Shown here one piece after another: positions 55,301-64,000 of a stretch of 64,000 nt of DNA. Under the pieces are notes generated by a model. It was not told the DNA's origin. It did not search any database and saw only the letters and a list, made by a program, of their open reading frames with translations. Source of the stretch: Polytrichum commune (taxonomy: Eukaryota; Streptophyta; Polytrichopsida; Polytrichales; Polytrichaceae). Positions within the stretch are counted from its first letter, which is position 1. Each line of letters opens with the position of its first letter. The position numbers and the translations under genes are program-made. The stretch covers positions 13,270,001-13,334,000 of the forward strand of contig OX485806.1 of assembly GCA_950295325.1 (NCBI GenBank), read 5' to 3'.

Positions 55301-58300
55301 AATTGCACACTGAGCTTCTCAGACCTCACCACATAAGAATATCGATGGACATAATGGAGTGCATCATAGGCTTAATTTTATTAGATTCCAGATTAATCTT
55401 AGGCTTTCTGTGTTCAAAAGGGAAAGAAAGGAGAGAAAAACAGTAGCCTACCTACTCAAACAGGTGAAGCATCTTTTGTGGTATCCATTTTGGCGTTGGC
55501 CCGGTTGGCCTTCTGTCTAAAAAAAAACAAAAAAAAAAACAGGTGAAGCAATCATACAATACGATTTATGCACATGCAACACGTGCATACAGGGGGCAGG
55601 GATTCCATAATCGTCAGCCCTAATTATATCATTCCTTGAGAACTCCAATCTTTCCGATGTGGTCACAGAATTAAAATTGCAATGTCGAATCTGAGTGGAT
55701 TACTTGACTACCTGAGCAGATCCCGGACGACGTGGCCTAGCTGCACTCAAATCACAACACTACAATCTGTTTGCAAGTTGAAAGACTACTTGTAATAAAT
55801 AATACAATGGAAAATTGCACTTTGTACTAGTCCTGCTTTCTAAGACGTCATAGATAGCCATTGAAGAATGTCTGTAGTTTAATTAACCACGTGACGAATA
55901 TTCTTGTGGGATTTTTTTTTTTAATTTTTTTTTTTTGAGAGAGACAGGAGGTCAAACGACCAACGCCAAAAAATGATATTCTTGTGGGAATTGAAGCAGG
56001 GAAAAAAGCACAGTACTTGAACGCGCCTGCGAGGAAAGTGACAAGATCAAAGACTTACTGAATCGTAACCAAAGACAGGCAATAGCAATTTCTACAGAAC
56101 TTGATGGAGGCTATGGCGGATACAGCACGCCATATTCAAAGTACAGATGTTGAAGGCAAATACAAGAAACATAATACAGAAAAAAAAAAAAAAAAAAAAA
56201 TTCGCATGCAGGGTTTTAGGGTTTAGGGTTCAACTTTTAGCGATTTCAAGAGGGAAAACCTCAACCCTAAAGGTCGACACAAAGCAAACACTTCATCAAG
56301 GGAATGACAAAGAAAACCTCCACTTTGAACCACCTCAAGCCAGGAACTATTTACGACCTCACCAGGTAATTCGATCATGTTCATCTACATCTTTTGCACC
56401 ACCCTCTTCGTTATTCCATATAGTAAAGTTAGTTTCTCCAATTCTCATCATTTGTGACAAGGTTTGAGCAGTTATGTGACAGTTGAAACGAGCACATCAA
56501 GAAGTTGCAATGGAGCGGAAGAAACTCCTAGAGGACAACACTGTCAATTGTATTCCGATGCGGAGCAATTTACAAATTCGCTCAAGACTGCAGAGGTTTA
56601 GCACTGGAAGCATCAAATTAACAACGTCACTTGGTTGTGTGGATCGAGAGCGGCAAATTTGTGCAAACATCACCGCTCCAACCAAGAAGATAAATAGCGC
56701 AAGCTATCGTCGGTGCTTTTCTAACTTGGGGCTAACTTAGGGCAAAGAGCATTGGAAACCTAACAAGTGATATGGCCAACTCAGAGGGCGGCATTGTTGG
56801 AAAGGACTATAAGCCTCTTTCTCAAAAATAAACATATTCTAAGGATAATGGGACTTCTTCTCTTAAATCATGAATATGGAAATTGGTACAAATTTCGAAG
56901 CGTAAATTTAAGGGTTACACATAGTCAATCAATAGGTTAATCCATAATCAATCAATAGGTTAGCCCATAATCACTCATCTCAATGCTACTCCTTGGCTAC
57001 GGCAATTGTTAAAACTCTTAGGGAGGTTATCAACTACAAGTTGCCACCACATAAATTTTTAACTTTGTTAAGGGATTTATAGATCTTATGTATGTCAACA
57101 TTATATGACCCTAGTGAGTGGTAAATGGATATGGTTGACTATGGATGCCTCGACATTAGAGTTGATTATCAATCATACCCGATCAACTCACAAACAAAAG
57201 GTGAGAATTATGAATGATATCATATCTTCATGAAAACTACGACATTTTATGATAATTTTTCTACTCTTGGATTAGAGGTTGGTGATCATACATATGGCTC
57301 TATTGTGAGCACTCCCAATTTCATAGAAAATATTGGGCATTCGATTGGATTAGGAATTGTGCCATTTATTTATTGACAAATCACAAAGATAATTTGTCAT
57401 TTCAAGTTTGACCCTTTATTGCATAAGTATGTTCCCACATGGTCAACCATATCTTGCACCCAAAATTTAATCGCTCATTTATGGATTTTTGAAAATATTT
57501 ATATAGCAACATGAGTCTATTATATTGGTCAATTTTATAATTTTCTAATCACTTTTATTTTAAATATTCATATAATGTGAGAGTATACATTAAATCATAT
57601 CAATCATGAATTAGATCCAAGAGTCACCCAAATTTGAAATTATGATAGAATTCATGCAATTTAGTGTGGTTGAAATCTTATATTTATAGAGCTTGCAAAT
57701 GCAATTAAAATCTTAAAATCTATCATTTTCGTACTTGTAAACTAGAATAGAAAGTTACTTCAAGATCTTCTTTTCATGAGGTTAGCTCCTAAACAAGTAA
57801 AATCATCTTCGAGGTGGAATTTCAAGTTTGACCAACAAAAAAACCCTTGGAAGATGTACCTTCTTGGATTCATACTAACAAAATGATGGAGCATTCAATG
57901 TAAAAGAGGTATGTACCATTAACACATAAGTTGTTGCAATGTTCAAAAATTGAAACCTTCAAATATTTGCAAAGTAAAAGAAGACATGCTCTCACATGCA
58001 TCCATAAGAACCAAAGCCAAACATGTGGGGTTAGTACTCGTTTGCGAGGTGAATATTAGGCTAAGGTCATTTGTTATCCATGTCACTTACAACTAGGTAA
58101 AAAAATCTTATGGTGCAAATCGAGATTGCATATTCTAAGCCCTCCTCCTCCTCCTCCTCGTCCTAAGATTACAGTAAACCGTGTATTGTTACACCTTCAA
58201 TCATGTTGTGTTCAACCCATGTACCTAGGAAGATGCCATGATTTGGCTATGTATGTGCTTTCATCTTCAATGTTTGCAGTTAGTTGTTGCTACTAGCTCA

Positions 58301-58314
58301 AACTCAAGCGTCGT
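52380..58314. other. Intergenic DNA
   Basis: About 5.9 kb without a recognised gene. Seen: AT dinucleotide-rich sequence near 53110-53155, a GGT repeat at 53875-53895, an 80 bp direct repeat (53894-53975 and 54981-55058), T- and A-rich tracts (55912-55936, 56179-56200), TTTAGGG-type words at 56213-56232, and a CTC repeat at 58141-58160. A plus-strand ORF at 56483-56740 (HQEVAMERKKLLEDNTVN) may be a gene fragment, but it has no recognisable family. Confidence 0.55.
53894..55058 (+). repeat. Pair of ~80 bp direct repeats
   Basis: 53894-53975 and 54981-55058 share GCATAATAGAATGGAACTT and CACACGTTGTTCCAATCTTT, roughly 85% identical. The spacer has no recognised content. Confidence 0.6.
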
Positions 58315-58756
58315 TGTCACGGTATACAGTGTCGGTGGCCACACCTTATCCGTTGGGTTTCATCCATTTAGATTTGGATGGATGACTCTTATTTGTGGAG
58401 AGGAAGGCTCCTAAGTGAGGAGCCTCCTCCTTGGCTTGGCATTCTTGCCAAGTCAAGTCTTGTGAGTGAGTGTGTGGAGAGAGCTTGTGTGGGGTGAAGA
58501 TTGCATGTTTTTGCAACAAATTTTGAGTTTTTTCTTCCCCTACTTACATTCTTGGATTCTTCCGTGGTGGAGTGAGAGATAGCTTGACTCATTGTGTGCA
58601 TTTGAAAAGAGATTTAGAGCTCTTATGATTATTTGACTTTCTTCCTTCTCTGTCGAGGTGTATTGTTTATGTGTGACTTTGCTATATTTTAGTGTTGTTT
58701 GTTAGTGGTGATTGGTTCTCGAGCTGTAGTGATACACAATCGCTATTTACACAACA
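58315..58756 (+). repeat. Solo terminal unit B-A of the methyltransferase retrotransposon family
   Basis: Block B at 58315-58650 followed directly by block A at 58651-58756, starting TGTCACGG and ending ACACAACA. Flanks are TCGT (58311-58314) and TCAT (58757-58760), a possible 4 bp duplication (3 of 4). It is more diverged than the copies at 10.4 and 24.1 kb. Recombination between the two B blocks of a B...A-B-A element would leave exactly this B-A remnant. Confidence 0.85.
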
Positions 58757-59281
58757 TCATTACGTAGCTCATGTTTACTATTATATTTGAGAGATACTTA
58801 GGGTTGGGTAAACATGTATAGGCTTCGACCCCCATTAGGTTTTCATCCATGATGAAGGGCATTCCTTAATCACTTATTTCTAAATGTTGAGTAATGGTTA
58901 GATTTTCTCTATGTTACAAAAAATTGTTTTCCAAATTCTAGATCTCAACCACTAGTTTCAATATATATATAGATAGATAGATAGAGATTTACTTAAATTG
59001 TAGTCTTTTAGTAAGCTTACATTTTCAAGAATGCTATTATCATACATATTAATAATTGGACCGTTGAAATATTTATGAGATCTCCCTTTCCACAACAATG
59101 CTCACAATTGTTTTTAACCCACACATGACGTGAGCCAAGGTTTGCAAATAATTGGAATTAAAAGCAGCCACCACTAAGTGTGGCATGCATTGGGGGTCAA
59201 ATGGTCGAATCATGGAACATGCAACAATGTGAACACTTGCAAAGGAGGAGATTGGTCCCTCGACACTTAAGACAATCACTC
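58757..59281. other. Intergenic DNA
   Basis: About 0.5 kb; contains an AT/GATA microsatellite near 58962-58985. Nothing else is recognised. Confidence 0.6.
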
Positions 59282-59414
59282 TGTGAGGGCCAAACCCACC
59301 ACCCTTAAGCGTCCTAGTCCGGGTGATGGTCTTGAGAATCACATGTAGTGTATGTAGCGTGAAAATTGATCTCTTCACATTATTAAGCATTCATGTCATT
59401 TTGAATTACTTTGT

Positions 59415-59570
59415 TTATTTAGAAGTAGCATCTTGGCTCGTGGTCGCGTTGGCCTTTTCTAGGGTCCAACCGGCGGCCTTGGCAACACAAACTCTCAAGG
59501 ATATTCTCCTTTGGCCTTTGATTATCCTTTCCTTCACCTTGCCCTTGCTAGAGTCCTCCATTTTATCCAT
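59415..59570 (-). CDS. LTR-encoded small protein, copy g (51 aa)
   Basis: 51 codons from the ATG at 59570-59568 (a second ATG is at 59561) to TAA at 59417-59415. It reads MDKMEDSSKGKVKERIIKGQ, then RRISLRVCVAKAAGWTLEKA and a polar tail. It aligns without gaps to copies c and d over its whole length; the only core change is Ala to Val. It lies on the LTR sense strand. Confidence 0.65.
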   Translation of the reverse strand: MDKMEDSSKGKVKERIIKGQRRISLRVCVAKAAGWTLEKANATTSQDATSK

Positions 59571-59850
59571 TTCTTATAAGCGATTGAATCTCCCAAAAAA
59601 GACATAAGTGTTAAAAAACACTCCCTCAATGGTTGACCACAAGTACAATTGCCTTTGAGGCCACACGGAATTCTAGATAAACTAATGCTTTAACTACTTG
59701 GCTTGCACTACAAAATCTAAACACCTAATGTAATGGTTTATAGAAGTACTAATGTAAGGTTGTTTAAGACTAGCCTTGACTAGCTTCTATGTTAAGTTGA
59801 TGTGTAGATGAACTGATGCTTCTCACATCAATCCTCTTCCGGGCAACTCC

Positions 59851-60125
59851 GAGGCTTAGCCACCTCGTCCAAGGTCCAGCAGTCGGCTTAGCCACCTCGT
59901 CACAGGGTCCAGCAGCGGGCTTAGCCACCTCGTCCCAAGGTCCAGCAGTTGTTTAGCCACCTCGTCCAAGGTTCAGCAGTCGGCTTAGCCACCTTGTCCC
60001 AAGGTCCAGCAGTCGTTTAGCCACCTCGTCCAAGGTCCAGCAGTCGGCTTAGCCACCTCGTCCAAGGTCCAGTAGTCGGCTTAGCCACATCGTCCAAGGT
60101 CCAACAATCGGCTTAGCCACCTAAC
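59851..60125 (-). repeat. Minisatellite of LTR copy g
   Basis: About eight or nine units of GGCTTAGCCACCTCGTCCAA plus GGTCCAGCAGTC (about 32 bp). The sense strand contains TGCTGGACC, recalling the TGCTGGAA core of the copy c and d repeats. Confidence 0.85.
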
Positions 60126-60812
60126 TAAATTTCACCTTAACCACCTAAGCAACTAATTGCTCAAAGACCCACATGCGAGCCTTTAGCTACACTCTTAAAT
60201 GTAATCCCTCAAGATGCTTAATCGGACAATTGCTAACTCTTTTATTCTTCGGCTAATAAGCTAACTAATTACCTAACATCACTAACTAATCCACACACGT
60301 GGACCCAAGCTCCAAGAGCCTACCACATTAACTAATCTACACATGTGGACCCAAGCTCCAAGAGCTCATCTCCATTGAGGGAACTTGGGAGAGAGAGAAA
60401 AAAAAAATGAGAGAGAACCACCTTAAGTAGCAAAGAGGGAGAGAGGGGTGAGGATAGGGTGAGAGGATTAGCACCTCCAATCACAATCCTTTAACCCTCT
60501 CCTCCAAAGTAGGGACTAATTCCCATCCACAAAACCTTCTCATTCCTAAACCAACAAGGTGGATCCAAAAGTGGGCATTTACCCGTGGAGCTCACCTTGC
60601 CTCACCTTACCCCCCTACTCACATAATCAAGGCACTCTCTTATTGAAATCAAACCTTGGAATAATCACACAACACCACCTAATGCCTAAACTTAAATCCA
60701 CACCCTACTTCACTCTTTTTATGTTTTGTGAATAATTATAACACATCAAAGTCAAATTAAAATTGGTTTCGAAGAGTTAATCACCACATGTGGGCACCAT
60801 TTTGGGCTCACA

Positions 60813-60956
60813 TAATTGGCGACCATCGTGGGATCGATCCCAAATTCACTTGCTTCGAAGGTAAATGCCGAATTTTATGCCCGGTATTGTTTACAACGAC
60901 TTCCCGATGTCCGCGTAGGAAAGAGCTCTCCGCTAAATGAAGTTTTAATAAAATGA
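60813..60956 (-). pseudogene. Integrase C-terminus and 3' UTR of a truncated gypsy element
   Basis: The minus strand reads SGELFPTRTSGSRCKQYRA and stops (TAA at 60877-60875). It is homologous to the frame that runs off the window at base 1 (ELFPTRTSG). A 62-base 3' UTR then leads to the LTR at 60812. The element is cut at about 60957, beyond which the sequence is unrelated. Confidence 0.8.
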
Positions 60957-60957
60957 G

Positions 60958-61363
60958 TTGTTGAAAAACATGTGACCAGGGCACAAATGAAAACACGCAC
61001 ACAACTTTACTGCATTGGTTTTATTTAAATGACAAGCATTAAAAAATGCTTTGTATGAGTGGCCCCAATCCCTAACCCTCTCTTCCTTAACTACCACAAT
61101 CCTTCTTTTAATCCTTAGACCCCGCCCCCTGCTTATGCCCTGGATCCCCCTGGCAGCCAGCAGCATCAATTGGCTGCCTCAGGTCGCAAGCCGTCAACCC
61201 GTCAAGCTTCAGGGCATACCCCCAAGCTGATGTACCGCAACAGTGGCCAATTGCCTCTGTACTTCTCAACCGGCCAACAGCTAGCTTGAACCCCCTGTGC
61301 CCCTTGTCAGTCCCCATAGTCTAACCCTGCAGCTGCGTTCGAACGAGCTGGTCCCCGCCCAGA
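60958..61363. other. Unassigned CT-rich sequence, left part
   Basis: About 0.4 kb that continues across LTR h into 63516 onward. C/T-rich, without a recognised gene. It could be a diverged LTR or leader of another element. Confidence 0.5.
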
Positions 61364-62063
61364 TGTGAGCCCAAAAGGGTGCCCACATTTAGTCTTAGAC
61401 CCTTGAAACGTTAGTTGATGCACTTTGAAGTAGCATGTTACTTCACAAAAATATAAAAAGAGTGAAATGTTAGTCTTAGAAGTACCATGTTGTAAGAGGC
61501 TAGGATGTGAGTTGTTATTGTGTTTTTACCTTCGGAAGGATTTGAGTGAATGAGGATAGGTAAGGAGAACTTGGATTGAGTAGTTAGTGAGTAGGCTAGT
61601 ACAAATGGATGGAGACAACCAAAGTGACTCAAGAGGCAAGTGCATTCGAATTGGGATGAATGGAGGATCACATGGAGCGCACAAGTGGACCACCTCATCA
61701 TGGCCACTTAATGGGGAAGGCCCAAGGAAGAATGCAAGGTGAAGGATAAGCAAATTCTCAAAGCACCAATCAAATCACGAGTTAAGCATCGTGGTTTGAA
61801 TTAAGTGGTGAGCGACGATTTGGAAAAGTAAGGGGAGAAAGTTATGGCGGCGGAAAGCGAAGGAGGCTAAGTTTGGGTTGAAGCATCCCAAGTTTGGTAA
61901 AGTGTGGTAGGTAGAAAGCCAAGGCTAGTTAAATGTTCGAATTAGGATCCTTGTTGATCATTTGAGGGAGGAAGGCTTAGAAGATAGGATTGGCGCCTAC
62001 TAAGTAGGAGGAAATCTCAAGGGCTTATCGTGAGCCTTGAGGGTGCTCACCCCCTCAAGCTTA

Positions 62064-62072
62064 CTATATAAT
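62064..62072 (+). promoter_or_regulatory. TATA box of the LTR promoter
   Basis: CTATATAAT in LTR h, conserved in copies a and b. Transcription would begin about 30 bases downstream, which places the minisatellite and the small ORF in the transcribed leader. Confidence 0.55.
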
Positions 62073-62579
62073 CCCTCATTCTTCCCTCACTCATCCTCTC
62101 TTTCCTTTGTGCTCCAAGGCACCCCACGAGTTATAAGTGTGGGTGTGGGAAGCCATATTGGAGCACATGTGTGTGCTTAGTTTTTAGTTTGAGAGCCAAG
62201 GCTTGTTAGCCTTGAAGAGGGCTTGACCTCTTGGTAGAATTAGTGTTGACGTGAAGGATTTTAAAGTTAATTCATGATTCCAATTTGTGGTACTTAAAGT
62301 TCATGTTTTGAATACACGTGGTTGCAAGTTCCATGTTTAAGAGTTGAGCACTTGATGTTGTGATGAGTGCAAAAATATACTTGTGTGGATTAGTTAGTCT
62401 TAGTGAAGTTAGGAAATTCTCTCTCCCCCTCTCCTCTCTAGGATTTTAGGATTTTAGGATTAGAGAAGAATTGTGTGATTAGAAAGGGGTTGTTAGTAGA
62501 ATTAGAGAAATTAGGTAGGAAGATTAGTTAAGGGCTTGAATAATTAGTGAGGTAGTTGGGGATTACAACTACAAAGTTG

Positions 62580-62815
62580 TGGGTTTATGAAGGAGCTGGG
62601 TTTATGAAGGAGCTGGGTTTGTTTAGTTAGAAAGTAAAGAGCTGGGTTTATGAAGGACCTGGGTTTGTTTAGTTAGAAGCTAAGAAGCTGGGTTTATGAA
62701 GGAGCTGGGTTTATGAAGGAGCTAGGTTTATGTAATTAGAAAGTAAAGAGATGGGTTCATGAAGGAGCTAGGTTTATGTAATTAGAAAGTAAAGAGATGG
62801 GTTCATGAAGGAGCT
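62580..62815 (+). repeat. Minisatellite of LTR copy h
   Basis: A few units of GGGTTTATGAAGGAGCTGGG with TTTGTTTAGTTAGAAAGTAA spacers. It is the short version of the array in copy b. Confidence 0.8.
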
Positions 62816-62984
62816 TAGTAGATAGCCTACCTAATTAGCTCATAGACAAGTAGTTAGTTACATTATGCTAGTTAGTGTTATGTGTGGCTTTCACAAGTAA
62901 ATGTATTTGAGATTGACTATAGAGAATAGTGTTTTTTTTAACACTTGCATCCTCTCTTTAAAAATAAACCACGTGCACAACTTA

Positions 62985-63307
62985 ATGGAGAATGTGGAGC
63001 ACTCTCGCGATGGCAAGACAAAGGAAGCAAAGACCAAAGGTGCGAGGGAGAGATTGACATAAGTCACATAAGTATTTCTTAATACTTAAAGGCTTATGTA
63101 CGGTATGGAGACACCAAGTGAGACCTCTTATAGTAGCGATACGGAATACACAAGTGATAGTTCAAGTGGTAGTATAGAGTCAACGGCACGGACTCATTTA
63201 GGAGAGGGATATCCTTAAGGGCTTGTGTAGCTAAAGCAGCCGGATGGACGTTAGAAGCAAACAAAGACAAAATAGCACCCGAGCATAAGGAGGTTAAAAT
63301 AACATAG
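62985..63307 (+). pseudogene. LTR-encoded small protein, copy h (interrupted)
   Basis: An ORF from ATG 62985 (MENVEHSRDGKTKEAKTKGA) stops at 63062. A second start at 63096 leads into the Ser/Thr-rich segment shared with copy b, but one base is missing near 63194-63201 (ACTCATTTAGG against ACTCCATTTAGG), so the core at 63209-63256 is out of frame. The core codons still read ISLRACVAKAAGWTLE. Confidence 0.65.
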
Positions 63308-63510
63308 TTAACTTGTGCATTCTCCACATACGTATTGAAATCGTACATTGAGTTGTTAAAAGTGAAATTCCGGTTAAATCCAAGACCACTTGAAGGGTGA
63401 ACCTTGCACTATGGACTCATCCAAGTCCAAATCCAATACCGCGGAGGAATGTGAGCCCAAACCCACTACTCGGACTACGGACGCTTAAGGGTGGGGGGTT
63501 TGGCGTCACA

Positions 63511-64000
63511 CCAGACTGCCAAAAATCTACTCTGCCACCTAAATCATGTGTGCTCTGCCCTTTACCGCTCTTAATGCATCCTTCTCAAAATGCGACCTCT
63601 TCATGCTGGATTATGATGCCCATTCCCAACAAAGATTTTGGCATTTCTTTGAATCTTTCCCTGCTGATGCTGCAATCCTTCCCCTAACATTCTCGCATTC
63701 TCTTCTCTTTACTGAATTCTCTTAATCACCCCTTGGGATTGTAAAACGGCCCTCCAATCAATCCATGGTTCCTCAAAACAATCTCAAGGCAAACTAGCCA
63801 CCTATGCAATGTGCACCCGCATTCAATCCTCATCCATATTCAATCCTCAGCCGCCTTTCGATCTTTAGCTGCCCTCAATCCTCAACCGCATTTTGATTTC
63901 CAGCTGCATTTCCCGTTCTCGGTCGACAACTCTCACATCTCACCCCTCCCTGTGGGAATTCCTCTGCCCATCCTAGCAGCTTCTCCCCGCTGCCCTTGTC
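63511..64000. other. Unassigned CT-rich sequence, right part
   Basis: Continues 60958-61363 after the CCAGA duplication. C/T-rich on the plus strand, no recognised gene. Confidence 0.5.

Larger units (their letters stand above)
59282..60812 (-). repeat. 3' LTR (copy g) of a truncated minus-strand gypsy element
   Basis: A 1531 bp LTR, ends TGTGAGGGCC and GGGCTCACA. Adjoining it at 60813-60956 is the 3' end of an integrase gene in the same orientation, so this is a 3' LTR and not a solo. It holds a minisatellite (59851-60125) and the small ORF at 59415-59570. Confidence 0.88.
61364..63510 (+). repeat. Solo LTR (copy h), TSD CCAGA
   Basis: A 2147 bp plus-oriented LTR, ends TGTGAGCCC and GGCGTCACA, flanked by perfect CCAGA at 61359-61363 and 63511-63515. 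It is nearly the reverse complement of copy b outside the minisatellite. It has a TATA-like element, a short minisatellite (62580-62815) and a frameshifted version of the small ORF. Confidence 0.95.

Noticed and set aside
56213-56232. Possible interstitial telomere repeat
   Set aside because: Only about two TTTAGGG-type units; ordinary telo-box level.

Overview
This 64 kb window looks like nuclear DNA of a streptophyte, most likely a land plant. It carries plant-type Ty3/gypsy elements with LTRs of 1.5-2.6 kb, a PIF/Harbinger relic, a CACTA-like MITE, and one ordinary host gene split by short exons with GT-AG introns. It is transposon-dense and gene-poor. The sequence alone does not identify the species.

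Layout. Positions 1-7385 hold a minus-strand Ty3/gypsy element (LTR, PBS, gag, protease, integrase). Its long open frame has lost the reverse transcriptase/RNase H core in frame. Positions 10431-24549 hold the most striking object, a plus-strand Ty3-like retrotransposon. Its pol frame carries a DNA cytosine-C5 methyltransferase fused in frame behind the protease, then RT/RNase H, integrase and a C-terminal PHD finger. Two unrelated solo LTRs (15017-17617 and 18422-20100, each with a perfect 5 bp target duplication) split the protease-methyltransferase part. Removing them on paper restores one reading frame. The termini are unusual: block B alone at the left, and A-B-A at the right. This is a split-direct-repeat or permuted-LTR arrangement. 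A B-A solo unit lies at 58315-58756.

A second theme is one LTR family (ends TGTGAGsCC...GGCCTCACA, 5 bp target duplications) present as eight copies: 5933-7385, 15017-17617, 18422-20100, 27628-29310, 29508-32641 (with 29954-31460 nested inside), 59282-60812 and 61364-63510. Five of them encode, on the sense strand just before the LTR 3' end, a small protein with a strongly conserved core (ISLRACVAKAAGWTLE). Synonymous changes dominate between subfamilies. Each subfamily also carries its own minisatellite at the same place in the LTR.

Host content: a minus-strand gene (exons between 52145 and 47662) encodes a signal-peptide, single-pass membrane protein of unknown function. Two further possible exons lie at 44699-43789. 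The rest (7.4-10.4, 24.5-27.6, 32.6-43.8, 52.4-58.3 kb) is mostly intergenic DNA with relic repeats and no recognisable genes.

Most element ORFs are damaged: frameshifts, stops, RT YIDN instead of YIDD, and the first integrase Asp replaced by Gly. They are best read as recent fossils of active families.
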